From: DASSNR01 sp036278935
GTDB taxonomy: Bacteria; Gemmatimonadota; Gemmatimonadetes; Gemmatimonadales; Gemmatimonadaceae
Direction: 5' to 3'
Assembly: GCA_036278935.1 (NCBI GenBank)
Contig: DASUKA010000005.1
Span: 62,001-126,000 of the forward strand
Length of the DNA: 64,000 nucleotides
Shown: one piece after another, positions 33,789 through 42,181 of the stretch
Layout of the letters: each line of letters begins with the position of its first letter
Position numbering within the stretch: the first letter of the stretch is position 1
Translations under genes and position numbers: made by a program
The notes under the pieces: generated by a model
What the model was told of the DNA's origin: nothing
The model's input: only the letters and a program-made list of their open reading frames with translations
Databases searched by the model: none

Positions 33789-34391
33789 CTATTTCCGCTC
33801 GAGAATGAAGGCCGCCGGGACTTTGACCGACTCGCCCAGCACATAGCGCCACCGGAGGCCGGGATTGGCCGCAATGGGGCTGGTGCGCGTGGGGGAGCCG
33901 TGCGGAATGAGCCCGAGCCGGCGGGCGACGATGGTCAAGCGCAACATGTGAAAGGGATCGCTCACGAGGATGACTGAGCGGTTGTGCTCCGCCTCGAGGT
34001 AGCGCGCCACCGCATGCATGGATTCGCTGGTCGTGCGGCCGTGGCGTTCCAGGGCGATCGCGCTGTCGGGCACGCCGAGCTGCCGCACATATCGGCGCGA
34101 AACCGCGGCTTCGCTGGTTGTATCGCCATCACCGCGACCGCCGGTGACGATGAGCAGGGGCGCGAGGCCGCGCTTGAAGAGCGCCACCCCATGATCGAGC
34201 CGGGCCTTGAGGACCGGTGAGGGATGCCCCGCGTATTGCGCCGCGCCCAGCACGACGATGGCGGCCGACGGCTGGGCCTCGTCGCGGCTGCCGACAACGA
34301 GAATACCAGCCAGCGTTGCCAGCCAGATTGCCACGATCAATGCCGCGCCGGTGCCGATGAGCCGGAGCGCGAAGTGCCGCCGACGTGTCAT
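33789..34391 (-). CDS. YdcF family (DUF218) membrane-anchored protein
   Basis: The 200 residues have one N-terminal membrane helix (LIGTGAALIVAIWLATLAGILVVG). A DUF218 domain follows with AAIVVLGAAQYAGHPSPVLKARLDHGVALFKRG, the GG.GDGDTTSEA loop and SVILVSDPFHMLRL. DUF218 proteins are linked to envelope and polysaccharide metabolism (SanA/ElyC relatives). No specific reaction can be assigned. The gene is read in the same direction as the TetR regulator upstream. Confidence 0.85.
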   Translation of the reverse strand: MTRRRHFALRLIGTGAALIVAIWLATLAGILVVGSRDEAQPSAAIVVLGAAQYAGHPSPVLKARLDHGVALFKRGLAPLLIVTGGRGDGDTTSEAAVSRRYVRQLGVPDSAIALERHGRTTSESMHAVARYLEAEHNRSVILVSDPFHMLRLTIVARRLGLIPHGSPTRTSPIAANPGLRWRYVLGESVKVPAAFILERK

Positions 34392-34475
34392 GCAGCGGAA
34401 AGGGGGTGGGAAGATGAAGCGAGCAACGAGCGAGGGCTGCGCCGCGCGCCGGTTGTACGCCGCGGGCGCGCAGCC

Positions 34476-35114
34476 CTACTCGGCCAGGCTCAGGAGTGAC
34501 AACCAGAAGACATCGAATGCCGCGCGGGCATTCCGTTCCTGCTCGAGCCCCTTCGAGATGGCGAGGCCATCGATGAACGCCACGACGACGTCGGCCAGCA
34601 ACGCCGCAGGCAGCCGCGGCCGGAGCCCGAGGAGGGAGAAGAGATGTTCAACGGAGGCGGAGGCGACCTCGCGGCGGGCGGTGGCTGAGGCCCGGACGGC
34701 GTTGCGGACACGCGGGTTGCGCCATTCCGCCAGCTCGATCAACACGCGAACGTACCCCCGCTCGAGCTCGCTGGCAAGCCATCCCCACAGGTCGTCGATC
34801 GCGCGACGCGGCGTCGATTCGGCAAGTGCCGCACGCTCACGCATGACCAGGTGACGTGCCATCCACTCCACCGCTCGAGCCAGCAGCGTGTCCTTGTCAT
34901 GGAAGTGATAATGAATGAGCCCCTTGCTCACGCCAGCCTCCTCCGCCACATCGTGCATCGTGAGCGCCACGGCGCCGGCATCGACAATGCACCGTACCGT
35001 CGCGCGCAAGATCCGGTCAGCCGCATCAGGACGCGAGCGGCGCTCGACGATTGGCGGCGGTGACGATGCATCCGTCACCAGCTCGCCCGAGTGAAAGGGT
35101 ATGGGAGAGGACAT
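34476..35114 (-). CDS. TetR/AcrR family transcriptional regulator
   Basis: The 212 residues have the TetR helix-turn-helix at about 32-78 (ADRILRATVRCIVDAGAVALTMHDVAEEAGVSKGLIHYHFHDKDTLLA). A helical ligand-binding domain with the TetR_C-like pattern LADVVVAFIDGLAISKGLEQE follows. Its target is unknown. The YdcF gene 84 bases downstream and the small DUF4177-like gene 18 bases upstream are on the same strand and are candidate members of its operon. Confidence 0.9.
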   Translation of the reverse strand: MSSPIPFHSGELVTDASSPPPIVERRSRPDAADRILRATVRCIVDAGAVALTMHDVAEEAGVSKGLIHYHFHDKDTLLARAVEWMARHLVMRERAALAESTPRRAIDDLWGWLASELERGYVRVLIELAEWRNPRVRNAVRASATARREVASASVEHLFSLLGLRPRLPAALLADVVVAFIDGLAISKGLEQERNARAAFDVFWLSLLSLAE

Positions 35115-35132
35115 GAGACGTCCTGTCAGTGG

Positions 35133-35309
35133 CTAGGGTTCATGTACGGCGATACGGGAGAACACCACGGTCATCCGTTGTGCATCCTGTGTCAGGAGCG
35201 CCAGCTCCCAGCCGCTGCGGCTGCGTTCATTCAGCAGGTCCGTGAGGGCGACCTCATCGTCCTGCAGGCGGCGGGAGAGTTTGAGCAGTACCGCTTGATA
35301 TTCTTTCAT
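35133..35309 (-). CDS. small DUF4177-like protein
   Basis: The 58-residue protein has the DUF4177 pattern of a short beta strand (YQAVLLKL), a helix (LLNERSRSGWEL) and a final strand (RMTVVFSR). The GWEL element is the family hallmark. The function of the family is unknown. No strong ribosome-binding site precedes ATG 35309. It ends 18 bases before the TetR gene start, on the same strand. Confidence 0.6.
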   Translation of the reverse strand: MKEYQAVLLKLSRRLQDDEVALTDLLNERSRSGWELALLTQDAQRMTVVFSRIAVHEP

Positions 35310-35550
35310 GGAAGCGAAGATAACAGCACCAGCGGCGGCATGCGCCGATGGCGCGCACCAGGACCGGCTGTCCCGGTGCCGCCACGATACATTGGAGCCC
35401 GTTAATCCAGACTTCAAGATGCGTGACAGTGGAGGGCAGCGCCACGCCCGTGGACTGATTCCAGGCGCGCTACCGCGCACGGGGCGATGTTCGCGCCGTG
35501 CGCGTATGCTGCTCCTCTGCTGGTCGCGTGTGGTCGTCCGGCGCTCGTGA

Positions 35551-36204
35551 TCAGCCAAACCACTCGCGGGGACAATCCCGTTGCTGCCGCGCCGCGTCCA
35601 CGATCCACTGCTGGGTCTGTCGATTCGTGATCTCACCCTCCACCAACTCGAACCACTCCCGCGCTTTCGCGTTCTCCCCCACGCGCCGCCACAATTCCCC
35701 GACCAGGTAGGTCAATACCGCGCGTTCGTCGCGATCTACCCCGTCGTAGCTCGCGAGCGCGCGTTCGAATGACCATGCCGCATGCCGGCGAAAGTAGCGC
35801 TCAGCTTCGATGTCCCCTTCATCCACACAGCACCACGCCGCGCGCAACTGCAGGTCGGCGACTCGGCGTGGCTCACATCCCTGCCAGATGGCCACCTTGG
35901 CCGCGAACTCGTACTTCTCCGAGCCCGGCAGCAGCCCCGACGAGAGGCGCGGCGCCAGCTCATCCCAGACGTGCTCCTTGAGGATCGGGCTCACGTCGGC
36001 TTCCTCGCTGAAGTCCCGCTCGCTCCCCGCATAGCCGCACCGGGAACAGAGGTGAATGAAGTAGGGCAGCGGCTGAGCACCCGCTGCCCGTTCGTGGAAG
36101 TCCGTTCGCTTTCCCCCAAACGAATTGGTCGAAAGCACCGCTTGCGAGTTGAAGCGATTGGTGCATATCGGGCACGTCAATTCAATGTGCTTGAGCGTTG
36201 TCAT
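35551..36204 (-). CDS. DUF2225 family zinc-ribbon protein
   Basis: The 217 residues contain an N-terminal zinc ribbon formed by CPIC (residues about 11-14) and CSRC (about 53-56). Tetratricopeptide-like helices follow (AAWCCVDEGDIEAERYFRRHAAWSFERAL and LVGELWRRVGENAKAREWFELVE). This layout is typical of DUF2225 proteins, whose role is unknown. A good AGGAGA ribosome site lies just upstream of ATG 36204. It is divergent from the HEXXH protein gene, with 41 bases between start codons. Confidence 0.85.
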   Translation of the reverse strand: MTTLKHIELTCPICTNRFNSQAVLSTNSFGGKRTDFHERAAGAQPLPYFIHLCSRCGYAGSERDFSEEADVSPILKEHVWDELAPRLSSGLLPGSEKYEFAAKVAIWQGCEPRRVADLQLRAAWCCVDEGDIEAERYFRRHAAWSFERALASYDGVDRDERAVLTYLVGELWRRVGENAKAREWFELVEGEITNRQTQQWIVDAARQQRDCPREWFG

Positions 36205-36245
36205 GCTGGTCTCCTGCAACCTCCTCAAGCGGAGATGGAGGAAAG

Positions 36246-37292
36246 ATGCGTGCCATACGTCCGGCGGCCCTTGTTGCACCTCTCATGCGCCACTATCTTG
36301 CCCCGTCCCCGCGACCTCGCTTGCACGCCCACCCCAGGCGCTTGCCGCTGATGCTGATCAACCTGCTGTCGGATTTTTTCGCGGTCCTCGAGAACGCGGA
36401 TCCTCTGGGGGCCTACCGCCGCTACTTCGAGACGCATCACCGGGTGCTCGATGCCTACTGGCGCAACTACGTCGTGGACCCCGAGAGCTCGCATTTCCCC
36501 GATGTGGTACGCGGCACCGTGCTCGCCAGCCGTGCGGATCTGCGTGCCATGCTCCAGCGCACCGATGTCCCCGCGCTTGCCAGCAGCGTCGAGCGCCGGT
36601 GCGGCGAGCTGCTCGCCATCGATGTCCCCTTCGACATCGTGCTCATGGTGGGAGTGGGCGCCGCGAACGCCGGCGAGCTGGTGGTCGATGGGCGGGGCGT
36701 TGCGTTCGTGTGTCTCGAACACTTTACCGGGGTCGCGAATCCCGAGACGCGCGGGTTGGGGCTGGACCCGGCGCTGGTCCCGCTCTGGCTGTCACACGAG
36801 ATCGCGCACGTCGTCCGATATACCGCGCCGCACAGCCGGAGCGACCTGCGTGCGGCGATCGATGAGTCGGATGGCTGCTATTCCTACTGGGACACAGGAC
36901 GTCGCGTGCCGCTCCGCGAGCTGGTCGTGAACGAAGGGTTGGCAGTGCAGACGGCACGAGCGGTCAGCCCCGGCCATGCGGAGTGGGTCTACTTCGGGTA
37001 CACCCGCCGTCACTATGCCCGCATCCGCGAGATGGAGGCGGTGCTCACTCGCGCGGTCGCCGAGGACATTGACCGCGTCGGCCTCGGGCTGCGGCTCCGC
37101 TATCTCTCCGATGGAATGAGCGATGAAGCGCGGACGGTCGCGCACTGCGTACTGCCGGAGCGCACCGGATATTATCTGGGCAACCGGATGGTGGAGCGCG
37201 TGGTGGCCGAGCGTGGGTTGCCGTGGGCCATCCGGGCCAGTGCCGAGGAGATCGCGGTGGCCGACAGCGCGACGACCGCCATCACCGCGTAG
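36246..37292 (+). CDS. putative zinc-dependent protease, DUF2268-like
   Basis: The 348 residues contain the gluzincin metal motif HEIAH at about 184-188 (LWLSHEIAHVVRY) and a downstream Glu in LRELVVNEGLAVQTAR, matching the HEXXH...NEGLA layout of DUF2268-type proteins. An aromatic-rich segment (AEWVYFGYTRRHY) and YLSDGMSDEA follow. No signal peptide is obvious at the N-terminus. ATG 36246 is preceded by GGAGG at 36237-36241. An internal ATG at 36351 is a possible alternative. Substrate and cellular role are unknown. Confidence 0.75.
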   Translation: MRAIRPAALVAPLMRHYLAPSPRPRLHAHPRRLPLMLINLLSDFFAVLENADPLGAYRRYFETHHRVLDAYWRNYVVDPESSHFPDVVRGTVLASRADLRAMLQRTDVPALASSVERRCGELLAIDVPFDIVLMVGVGAANAGELVVDGRGVAFVCLEHFTGVANPETRGLGLDPALVPLWLSHEIAHVVRYTAPHSRSDLRAAIDESDGCYSYWDTGRRVPLRELVVNEGLAVQTARAVSPGHAEWVYFGYTRRHYARIREMEAVLTRAVAEDIDRVGLGLRLRYLSDGMSDEARTVAHCVLPERTGYYLGNRMVERVVAERGLPWAIRASAEEIAVADSATTAITA

Positions 37293-37314
37293 CGCGTCCT
37301 GCGCGCCAAGCCGG

Positions 37315-38718
37315 CTATTTCCCGACGCAGAACGTACTGAACACCCGGTCGAGCACGTCATCGAGCTCGACCGTTCCGATGAGCTCCTCCAGCACGACGG
37401 CCGCGGTGCGGAGGTGGACCGCCGCGATGCTCACCGGCACCGAACCGTCATCACGCACCTGCTGAAACAGCGCGACTTCGTCGCGAGCGTGCTGAACCGC
37501 GCGGCGGTGACGTTCCCGCGTGAGCAGCGGGGCGGAGGGCTCGTATCTGCCATGACGGGTATCGAGCATCTCCTCGATCCTGGCCGTCAGCCGGCCCAGT
37601 CCGTCTCCCGTTATGGCGCTGACGGCGACCACACCAGCAGGGAGGGACGAATCAGCTGGCCGCTGGCCGCCGACGGACCAGGGTGATGGCGTTGGCAGAT
37701 CGTCCTTGGTGCGCACGCCAATGACCGGCGCCGACGAGAGCGAGCGAATCTTCTCGACCGTTGCCGAGAGGGATGGTCTCGTGTCTCCGCAGGCCAGCAC
37801 GAGGTCGGCCTGTCCAAGGTAGCGTTCGCTCACCTCGATGCCCAGCCGCTCCACCACGCCGCTGGTCTCCCGCAACCCGGCGGTATCGACCAGCCGCACC
37901 GGCCACCGGCCGACTTCGATCACCGCTTCCAGCGCGTCGCGCGTGGTGCCCGGAATGGCGGAGACGATCGCGCGCGTGGTCCCCAGCAACGCGTTGAACA
38001 GCGAGGACTTGCCGGCGTTCGGCGCGCCGGCAATAACGGTCACCGCTCCTTCCCGGATCGCCTCTCCAGTGGCCGCCGTCGCCAGCAACGCATCGAGCGC
38101 GCGCAGGAGATCGCTGGTGGCGGTCGCGACACGTTCCGCCGGAACGGGGCCGGTGTCCTCTTCGGGGAAGTCGATATCATACGCGACCAGTGCTTCCATG
38201 GTGATGATCGCCTCCCGCAGTGCGGCGATGCGCCGGGACAGCGCGCCATCCAACTGTGCCATGGCAGCGCCGTGCATCGCCCGCGAGCGCGCATCGACCA
38301 GATCGCCGATCGCTTCGGCCTGCAGCAGATCCATCTTGCCGTTGATCACGGCACGCCGTGTGAACTCTCCGGCTAACGCCTCCCGCGCTCCAGCGGTGAG
38401 GATGGCGGACAGGGCCAGCGGTGGGACGGTGTAGCCGCCGTGGATGGAGAGCTCCACGAGATCCTCACCGGTATACGAGCGAGGCGCCGCATACACTGTC
38501 ACCACGGGCCGGTCGATCACAGCGCCGGTTTCCGGGTGGCACAGCGTGGCGAGATAGGCGAGCCGCGGCGTCGTGCGCCAGGGTGTGAGGAGGCGTTCAG
38601 CAACGCGGAAGGCATCAGGCCCGCTCAGCCGGATCACGGCGATGGCACTGCGACCCGGCACGGTCGCCAGCGCGGCGATCGTCTCGTCTGCACCGGGAAG
38701 CTGTGCCGCGGAATTCAT
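37315..38718 (-). CDS. mnmE: tRNA uridine-5-carboxymethylaminomethyl modification GTPase
   Basis: MnmE with MnmG modifies the wobble uridine of certain tRNAs. The 467 residues show the N-terminal folate-binding domain (ETIAALATVPGRSAIAVIRLSG, then SYTGEDLVELSIHGG). The GTPase domain has Walker A GAPNAGKSS, G2 GTTRDALE and G3 DTAGLRE. The C-terminus ends FCVGK, the family signature with its conserved Cys. The start is ATG 38718. It is the last gene of the rpmH-rnpA-yidD-yidC-MBL-mnmE run, 4 bases after the MBL hydrolase. Confidence 0.96.
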   Translation of the reverse strand: MNSAAQLPGADETIAALATVPGRSAIAVIRLSGPDAFRVAERLLTPWRTTPRLAYLATLCHPETGAVIDRPVVTVYAAPRSYTGEDLVELSIHGGYTVPPLALSAILTAGAREALAGEFTRRAVINGKMDLLQAEAIGDLVDARSRAMHGAAMAQLDGALSRRIAALREAIITMEALVAYDIDFPEEDTGPVPAERVATATSDLLRALDALLATAATGEAIREGAVTVIAGAPNAGKSSLFNALLGTTRAIVSAIPGTTRDALEAVIEVGRWPVRLVDTAGLRETSGVVERLGIEVSERYLGQADLVLACGDTRPSLSATVEKIRSLSSAPVIGVRTKDDLPTPSPWSVGGQRPADSSLPAGVVAVSAITGDGLGRLTARIEEMLDTRHGRYEPSAPLLTRERHRRAVQHARDEVALFQQVRDDGSVPVSIAAVHLRTAAVVLEELIGTVELDDVLDRVFSTFCVGK

Positions 38719-38722
38719 GTCC

Positions 38723-39541
38723 TCACACCATCGCCCGCGCTCCCGCGGGCTGTTCGAACGCCTCACCCGGTGCCAGGATCCTCACATCCGCGCGCCGGTC
38801 GTAGCCATCCAGACGTGCGCGCAGGCGATCGATGGCGTCGAAGGGCCCGGCGGTCAGATGGCGGAATGTTCCCCAGTGATATGGCACGAGAACCCGCGCA
38901 TCGAGCCGCTCGAACAACGCCAGCGCGTCCTCCGGCGTGAGATGGTTGCGCCGGAAGCCCGGTTTCCACCAGGGCGCATGGCCAATCGGCAAGAGCGCGA
39001 CGTCCAGGCGCCGACCGCGTGAGCGCAGGCGCTCCTCCACCAGCGTGTGCGTGTACGGAGTGAGGGCGGTATCGCCGGCGAAGAAGCAGGAGTGCTCGCC
39101 CGAATCGAGGAGGTACATGTTCGCCGCACCGCGCCACCAGTCCACCACATAGCGGGCGCCGGCATGGCGCGCGGCGGCCACGCGGAGCTCCACGGATCCG
39201 ATCATCACACAGTCGCCGGGGACCATGCCCCGCACGTCGCGCTTCTGCCGCCGACCGAGCCAACGGGCGATGCTCGGCGGCGCATGAATGGGTACTGCTC
39301 GGGGCAGTGCGTCGAGCGTCGCGAACGACAAGTGATCCGCGTGCCCATGCGTGAGGAGGACGGCATCCAGCGCCGGGAGCTCCGACAGCGCGATGCCGGG
39401 TGCGCTCACCCGCGGAAGAATGCCACCCAGTCGAGGCTCGAAGTTGGGGTCCGTCAGCACCCGCACGCCGCCGATCTCGAGCAGTAGCGTCGCATGCCCG
39501 ATGTACGTGACCCGCAGGGGAATGGCGCCCGTCGCGCTCAC
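38723..39541 (-). CDS. MBL-fold metal-dependent hydrolase
   Basis: The 272 residues are a metallo-beta-lactamase fold protein of the UlaG/NAPE-PLD-like type. Visible are VTYIGHATLLLEIGG at the start, the di-metal motif LLTHGHADHLS (HxHxDH), SCFFAGDTAL with a metal-binding Asp and a final metal His in VLVPYHWGTF. Such enzymes hydrolyse lactones or phosphodiesters, and the substrate cannot be told. It occupies the position between yidC and mnmE where many bacteria carry jag, and it is tightly packed (31 and 4 bases to its neighbours). Confidence 0.88.
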   Translation of the reverse strand: MSATGAIPLRVTYIGHATLLLEIGGVRVLTDPNFEPRLGGILPRVSAPGIALSELPALDAVLLTHGHADHLSFATLDALPRAVPIHAPPSIARWLGRRQKRDVRGMVPGDCVMIGSVELRVAAARHAGARYVVDWWRGAANMYLLDSGEHSCFFAGDTALTPYTHTLVEERLRSRGRRLDVALLPIGHAPWWKPGFRRNHLTPEDALALFERLDARVLVPYHWGTFRHLTAGPFDAIDRLRARLDGYDRRADVRILAPGEAFEQPAGARAMV

Positions 39542-39572
39542 CCCGCTCCGAAACGGTACCGGCCGAGTGAGG

Positions 39573-41303
39573 TCATCGTCGGGCCAGTGACGCTCCTTCG
39601 GCTTTCTTGGACGGCGGTCCAGCCTTGGCCCGCTCCTTCGCGATCAGCCATTGCTGCGGCAGCGATGCCATGTTCTGCACGGCATAGTACAGGTTGAGCC
39701 CCGCGGGCAGCTTCAGGAAGAACACCGTCATCAGCAACGGGAAGAAGTATCCCATCATCTTCGTCTGCGCGTTCGGTGGCGCCGTGCGCAGTCCGATCCA
39801 GGAGTTGACCAGCATCGAGGCGCCCATGAGGATCGGCAGAACGTAGGTCGGGTCCTTCTGTGCAATGTCCGCCATCCAGAGGAACGACACACCGCGGAAG
39901 GCGATCGTATTCTCGAAGACGTAATACAGCGCGTAGAGGATCGGCGCCGGAATCAACATGGGGAGACACCCGCTCAGCGGACTGAGCGGGCTCATGTCGT
40001 GCTCCTTGTAGAGCCGCATCATCTCCTCGTGCTGCTTCTCCGGGTTGTTCTTGTACTTCTTCTGGAGCGCCTGGAGCTCCGGCTGCAGCCGTTGCATGCG
40101 CAGGCTGGAGCGCATGGCCGTCTGATTGAGCGGCCAGAGCAGCAGCCGCAGCCCGACGCCGAAAATCACGACCACCCAACCGTACGTGAAGGGCAGGTGA
40201 TGGTGCATCCACAGAAGGACGCGCATCACGATGACCGTGAACGGCTGAAGGATGGGGCTGAAAATCCCGCCGTACGAGTTCAGATGTGTGAAGTCATGCC
40301 CCAATGCGACCAGGCGCTCCCATTCCTGCGGACCGACGTAGAGCTGGAACGCAATGCGCCCGTTCGCGGGGAGCGGGCGGACAACGACCGCGCTCTGCGA
40401 GGACGCGGTCCGTGGTGTGCCGAGCGGGCTGAGGATCGCGCCCGCGAAAGGTTGCTGTTCGGAGATCAAGGCAACCATGAAGTACTTGCTCTTGCTCGCA
40501 ATCCAGGTGAGCGGGGCATTTTCCACCTGCGCTGTGCCGGAATCCAGCTTCGCCAGCTTCCGGAACGACAAGCTCTTCACGTTGTCCTCTGCCGGCTTCA
40601 TCACGAAGGCCAGTTGCCGTTGGTCGTCCGCCGAGTCCGCTTCATTGGAGCGAAGCCCTTGCGGAAGGGTCATGAGGAGGGCATCCCCCGAACCGGCGGA
40701 GTCCTGAATCTCGCCGCGTACCTGGACCGCGTACCGCTCCGGGCTGAAGGTATAGGTGAGCGCGATAGGCTTCCCCTGCACCGTGGCTCGAAAGGTGAGC
40801 GTCTTCGCGCCGGCAGCGGTTGTCGCCGCGCTGTCCACCGTGAAGGCGACGTGGTCCAGCGGAATGGTATCGCGCCCCATCTTCAGGTCATAGGCGACCA
40901 GGGGAACACCCGATCGCGCCAGTTGTACGTGGCCATCCCCGGTGGAGAGCGCTCGGTAGTTCTGCAACGTCGCCGCGATCGGAACAGCGCCGATCGTGCT
41001 GAAATCGTACTGCACCAGCGGAGTGGCAACCGCCACGGTATCCCCGGACAGCGGTGCTGCTGGCACGGTGTCGGAGGGCACCGGTGCGGCCGTTGCGGGC
41101 TTGGCTGGCGTGGGGGCTGCACTTCGTGCCGTTCGGGTGGCGACGGTGCTCGAACCCGTTGCCGCTGGCGGTGGTGCAACCGCTGTGCTTCCGGCCGCGA
41201 CTTTCTGCACGGCAGGTTGGCGTTTCGCTGGCGGAAAGAGCAACGACGGCACGATGAAGATCAGCGCCGCGAGTACAAGAAAGAGGAGAAGCCGTTTATC
41301 CAT
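39573..41303 (-). CDS. yidC: membrane protein insertase YidC
   Basis: YidC inserts and folds inner-membrane proteins alone or with SecYEG. The 576 residues start with a membrane anchor (LLLFLVLAALIFIVPSLLF) and an Ala/Pro-rich spacer. The periplasmic beta domain follows (residues about 100-345). The conserved C-terminal core has VVVIFGVGLRLLLWPLNQTAMRSSLRMQRLQPEL, the PLSGCLPMLIPAPILYALYYVF segment and FFPLLMTVFFLKLPAGLNLYY. The C-terminus is basic. It is the Gram-negative long form. Its place after yidD and rnpA is the ancestral gene order. Confidence 0.96.
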   Translation of the reverse strand: MDKRLLLFLVLAALIFIVPSLLFPPAKRQPAVQKVAAGSTAVAPPPAATGSSTVATRTARSAAPTPAKPATAAPVPSDTVPAAPLSGDTVAVATPLVQYDFSTIGAVPIAATLQNYRALSTGDGHVQLARSGVPLVAYDLKMGRDTIPLDHVAFTVDSAATTAAGAKTLTFRATVQGKPIALTYTFSPERYAVQVRGEIQDSAGSGDALLMTLPQGLRSNEADSADDQRQLAFVMKPAEDNVKSLSFRKLAKLDSGTAQVENAPLTWIASKSKYFMVALISEQQPFAGAILSPLGTPRTASSQSAVVVRPLPANGRIAFQLYVGPQEWERLVALGHDFTHLNSYGGIFSPILQPFTVIVMRVLLWMHHHLPFTYGWVVVIFGVGLRLLLWPLNQTAMRSSLRMQRLQPELQALQKKYKNNPEKQHEEMMRLYKEHDMSPLSPLSGCLPMLIPAPILYALYYVFENTIAFRGVSFLWMADIAQKDPTYVLPILMGASMLVNSWIGLRTAPPNAQTKMMGYFFPLLMTVFFLKLPAGLNLYYAVQNMASLPQQWLIAKERAKAGPPSKKAEGASLARR

Positions 41304-41317
41304 TGTGTACCATCACA

Positions 41318-41527
41318 TCACGGAACCGGATCGTAACCGCCGGGCCGAAACGGGTGACATCGAGCAAGGCGCCGGATGGCGAGCCAGCTCCCTTTGAGCG
41401 CACCATATCGCTCCAGCGCTTCGAGCGCGTATGCAGAGCAGCTCGGGTAGTAGCGACACGACGCTGGCAGCATGGGAGAGATCGACAGCTGATATCCACG
41501 CACGAGCGCCATCAGGATCCAGCGCAT
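41318..41527 (-). CDS. yidD: membrane protein insertion efficiency factor YidD
   Basis: The 69 residues show the YidD signature: LVRGYQLSISPMLPASCRYYPSCSAYALEAL, then GSWLAIRRLARCHPFRPGGYDPVP, with all the conserved Cys. The protein helps YidC-dependent insertion at the inner membrane. ATG 41527 shares one base with the rnpA stop codon (TGATG). The stop lies 14 bases before the yidC start. Confidence 0.95.
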   Translation of the reverse strand: MRWILMALVRGYQLSISPMLPASCRYYPSCSAYALEALERYGALKGSWLAIRRLARCHPFRPGGYDPVP

Positions 41528-41892
41528 CAACTGGTCCGACAGAGTGTCTGAAGCCGCCGGCTGGCGGTCTGGAGTTCGTGTGCCAGGACATCCTGGGTCG
41601 TATGATAGGCCTCGCGGCGAGCCCGAATGACAATATCCACGGGAGGAAGTACCCGGAGGAGATGCACGCGGATGATGGCGCGCAGTTGCCGCTTCAGCCG
41701 GTTTCGCATGACGCTGTTCTCTCTGTACTTCGGCACGATAATCCCCACTCGCGGATGACGAAAAAAGGAAGCTACAACCCGGAGCTCGAGGTGTTCAGTC
41801 CGGATCCGCTTCCCTTCACGTGCCACCCTACCGAAATCCGCGCGCCGTACCAGCCGCTGGTTACGCGGAAAGCGAAGGCGATCAGGCGCCAG
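41527..41892 (-). CDS. rnpA: ribonuclease P protein component, probable CTG start
   Basis: RnpA binds RNase P RNA and helps cleave tRNA leaders. The C-terminal part has the RNR motif NSVMRNRLKRQLRAIIR. The family N-terminus (RLRFPRNQRLVRRADFGRVAREG) is encoded upstream of the only GTG (41826), and the frame there has no ATG, GTG or TTG before a stop. The best start is CTG 41892, giving 121 residues, a normal length, and overlapping rpmH by 11 bases. A start at GTG 41826 would remove the conserved N-terminal residues. The function is firm and the start codon is inference. Confidence 0.85.
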   Translation of the reverse strand: MAPDRLRFPRNQRLVRRADFGRVAREGKRIRTEHLELRVVASFFRHPRVGIIVPKYRENSVMRNRLKRQLRAIIRVHLLRVLPPVDIVIRARREAYHTTQDVLAHELQTASRRLQTLCRTS

Positions 41893-42046
41893 CGTACTTG
41901 GACGGCAGTTGAACCGTCAGCCGCTGTCGCCCCTTCTTGCGACGTCGGCTCAGCACCGCACGCCCCCAGCGGTCGGCCATCCGAGCACGAAAGCCGTGCG
42001 TGCGTATGCGGCGTTTGTTGCTCGGATGGTATGTGGGCTTCCCCAT
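41882..42046 (-). CDS. rpmH: 50S ribosomal protein L34
   Basis: The 54-residue protein MGKPTYHPSNKRRIRTHGF...SKYAGA has the strongly conserved L34 core SNKRRIRTHGFRARM and the RRRKKGRQRL motif. It is slightly longer than the usual 44-47 residues because of the C-terminal tail, which overlaps the start of rnpA. It was read directly from the minus strand. The gene is divergent from dnaA, with 135 bases between start codons. Confidence 0.95.
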   Translation of the reverse strand: MGKPTYHPSNKRRIRTHGFRARMADRWGRAVLSRRRKKGRQRLTVQLPSKYAGA

Positions 42047-42125
42047 GACTACTCCAGAACAAGGTATAGATATGCTGATACAATACAGAACGTTAAAGCT
42101 AGCGGCGCCAGCTTACAGGGTCAAC

Positions 42126-42154
42126 TTGACTTTTCCACATGGCACTCCTACCTT
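42126..42154 (+). promoter_or_regulatory. putative dnaA promoter with internal DnaA box
   Basis: TTGACT (42126-42131) and TACCTT (42149-42154) are separated by 17 bases, 27 bases before the dnaA start. A DnaA-box-like site TTTTCCACA (42131-42139, one mismatch to TTATCCACA) lies in the spacer. This is consistent with self-repression of dnaA. The -10 match is weak. Confidence 0.5.
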
Positions 42155-42181
42155 CGCGTCCCCGTCGCCCCACCATCCCGT

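Noticed and set aside
31180..33846. 888-codon plus-strand frame across the TonB receptor
   Set aside because: It is antisense to a complete TonB-dependent receptor and has no signal peptide or motif.
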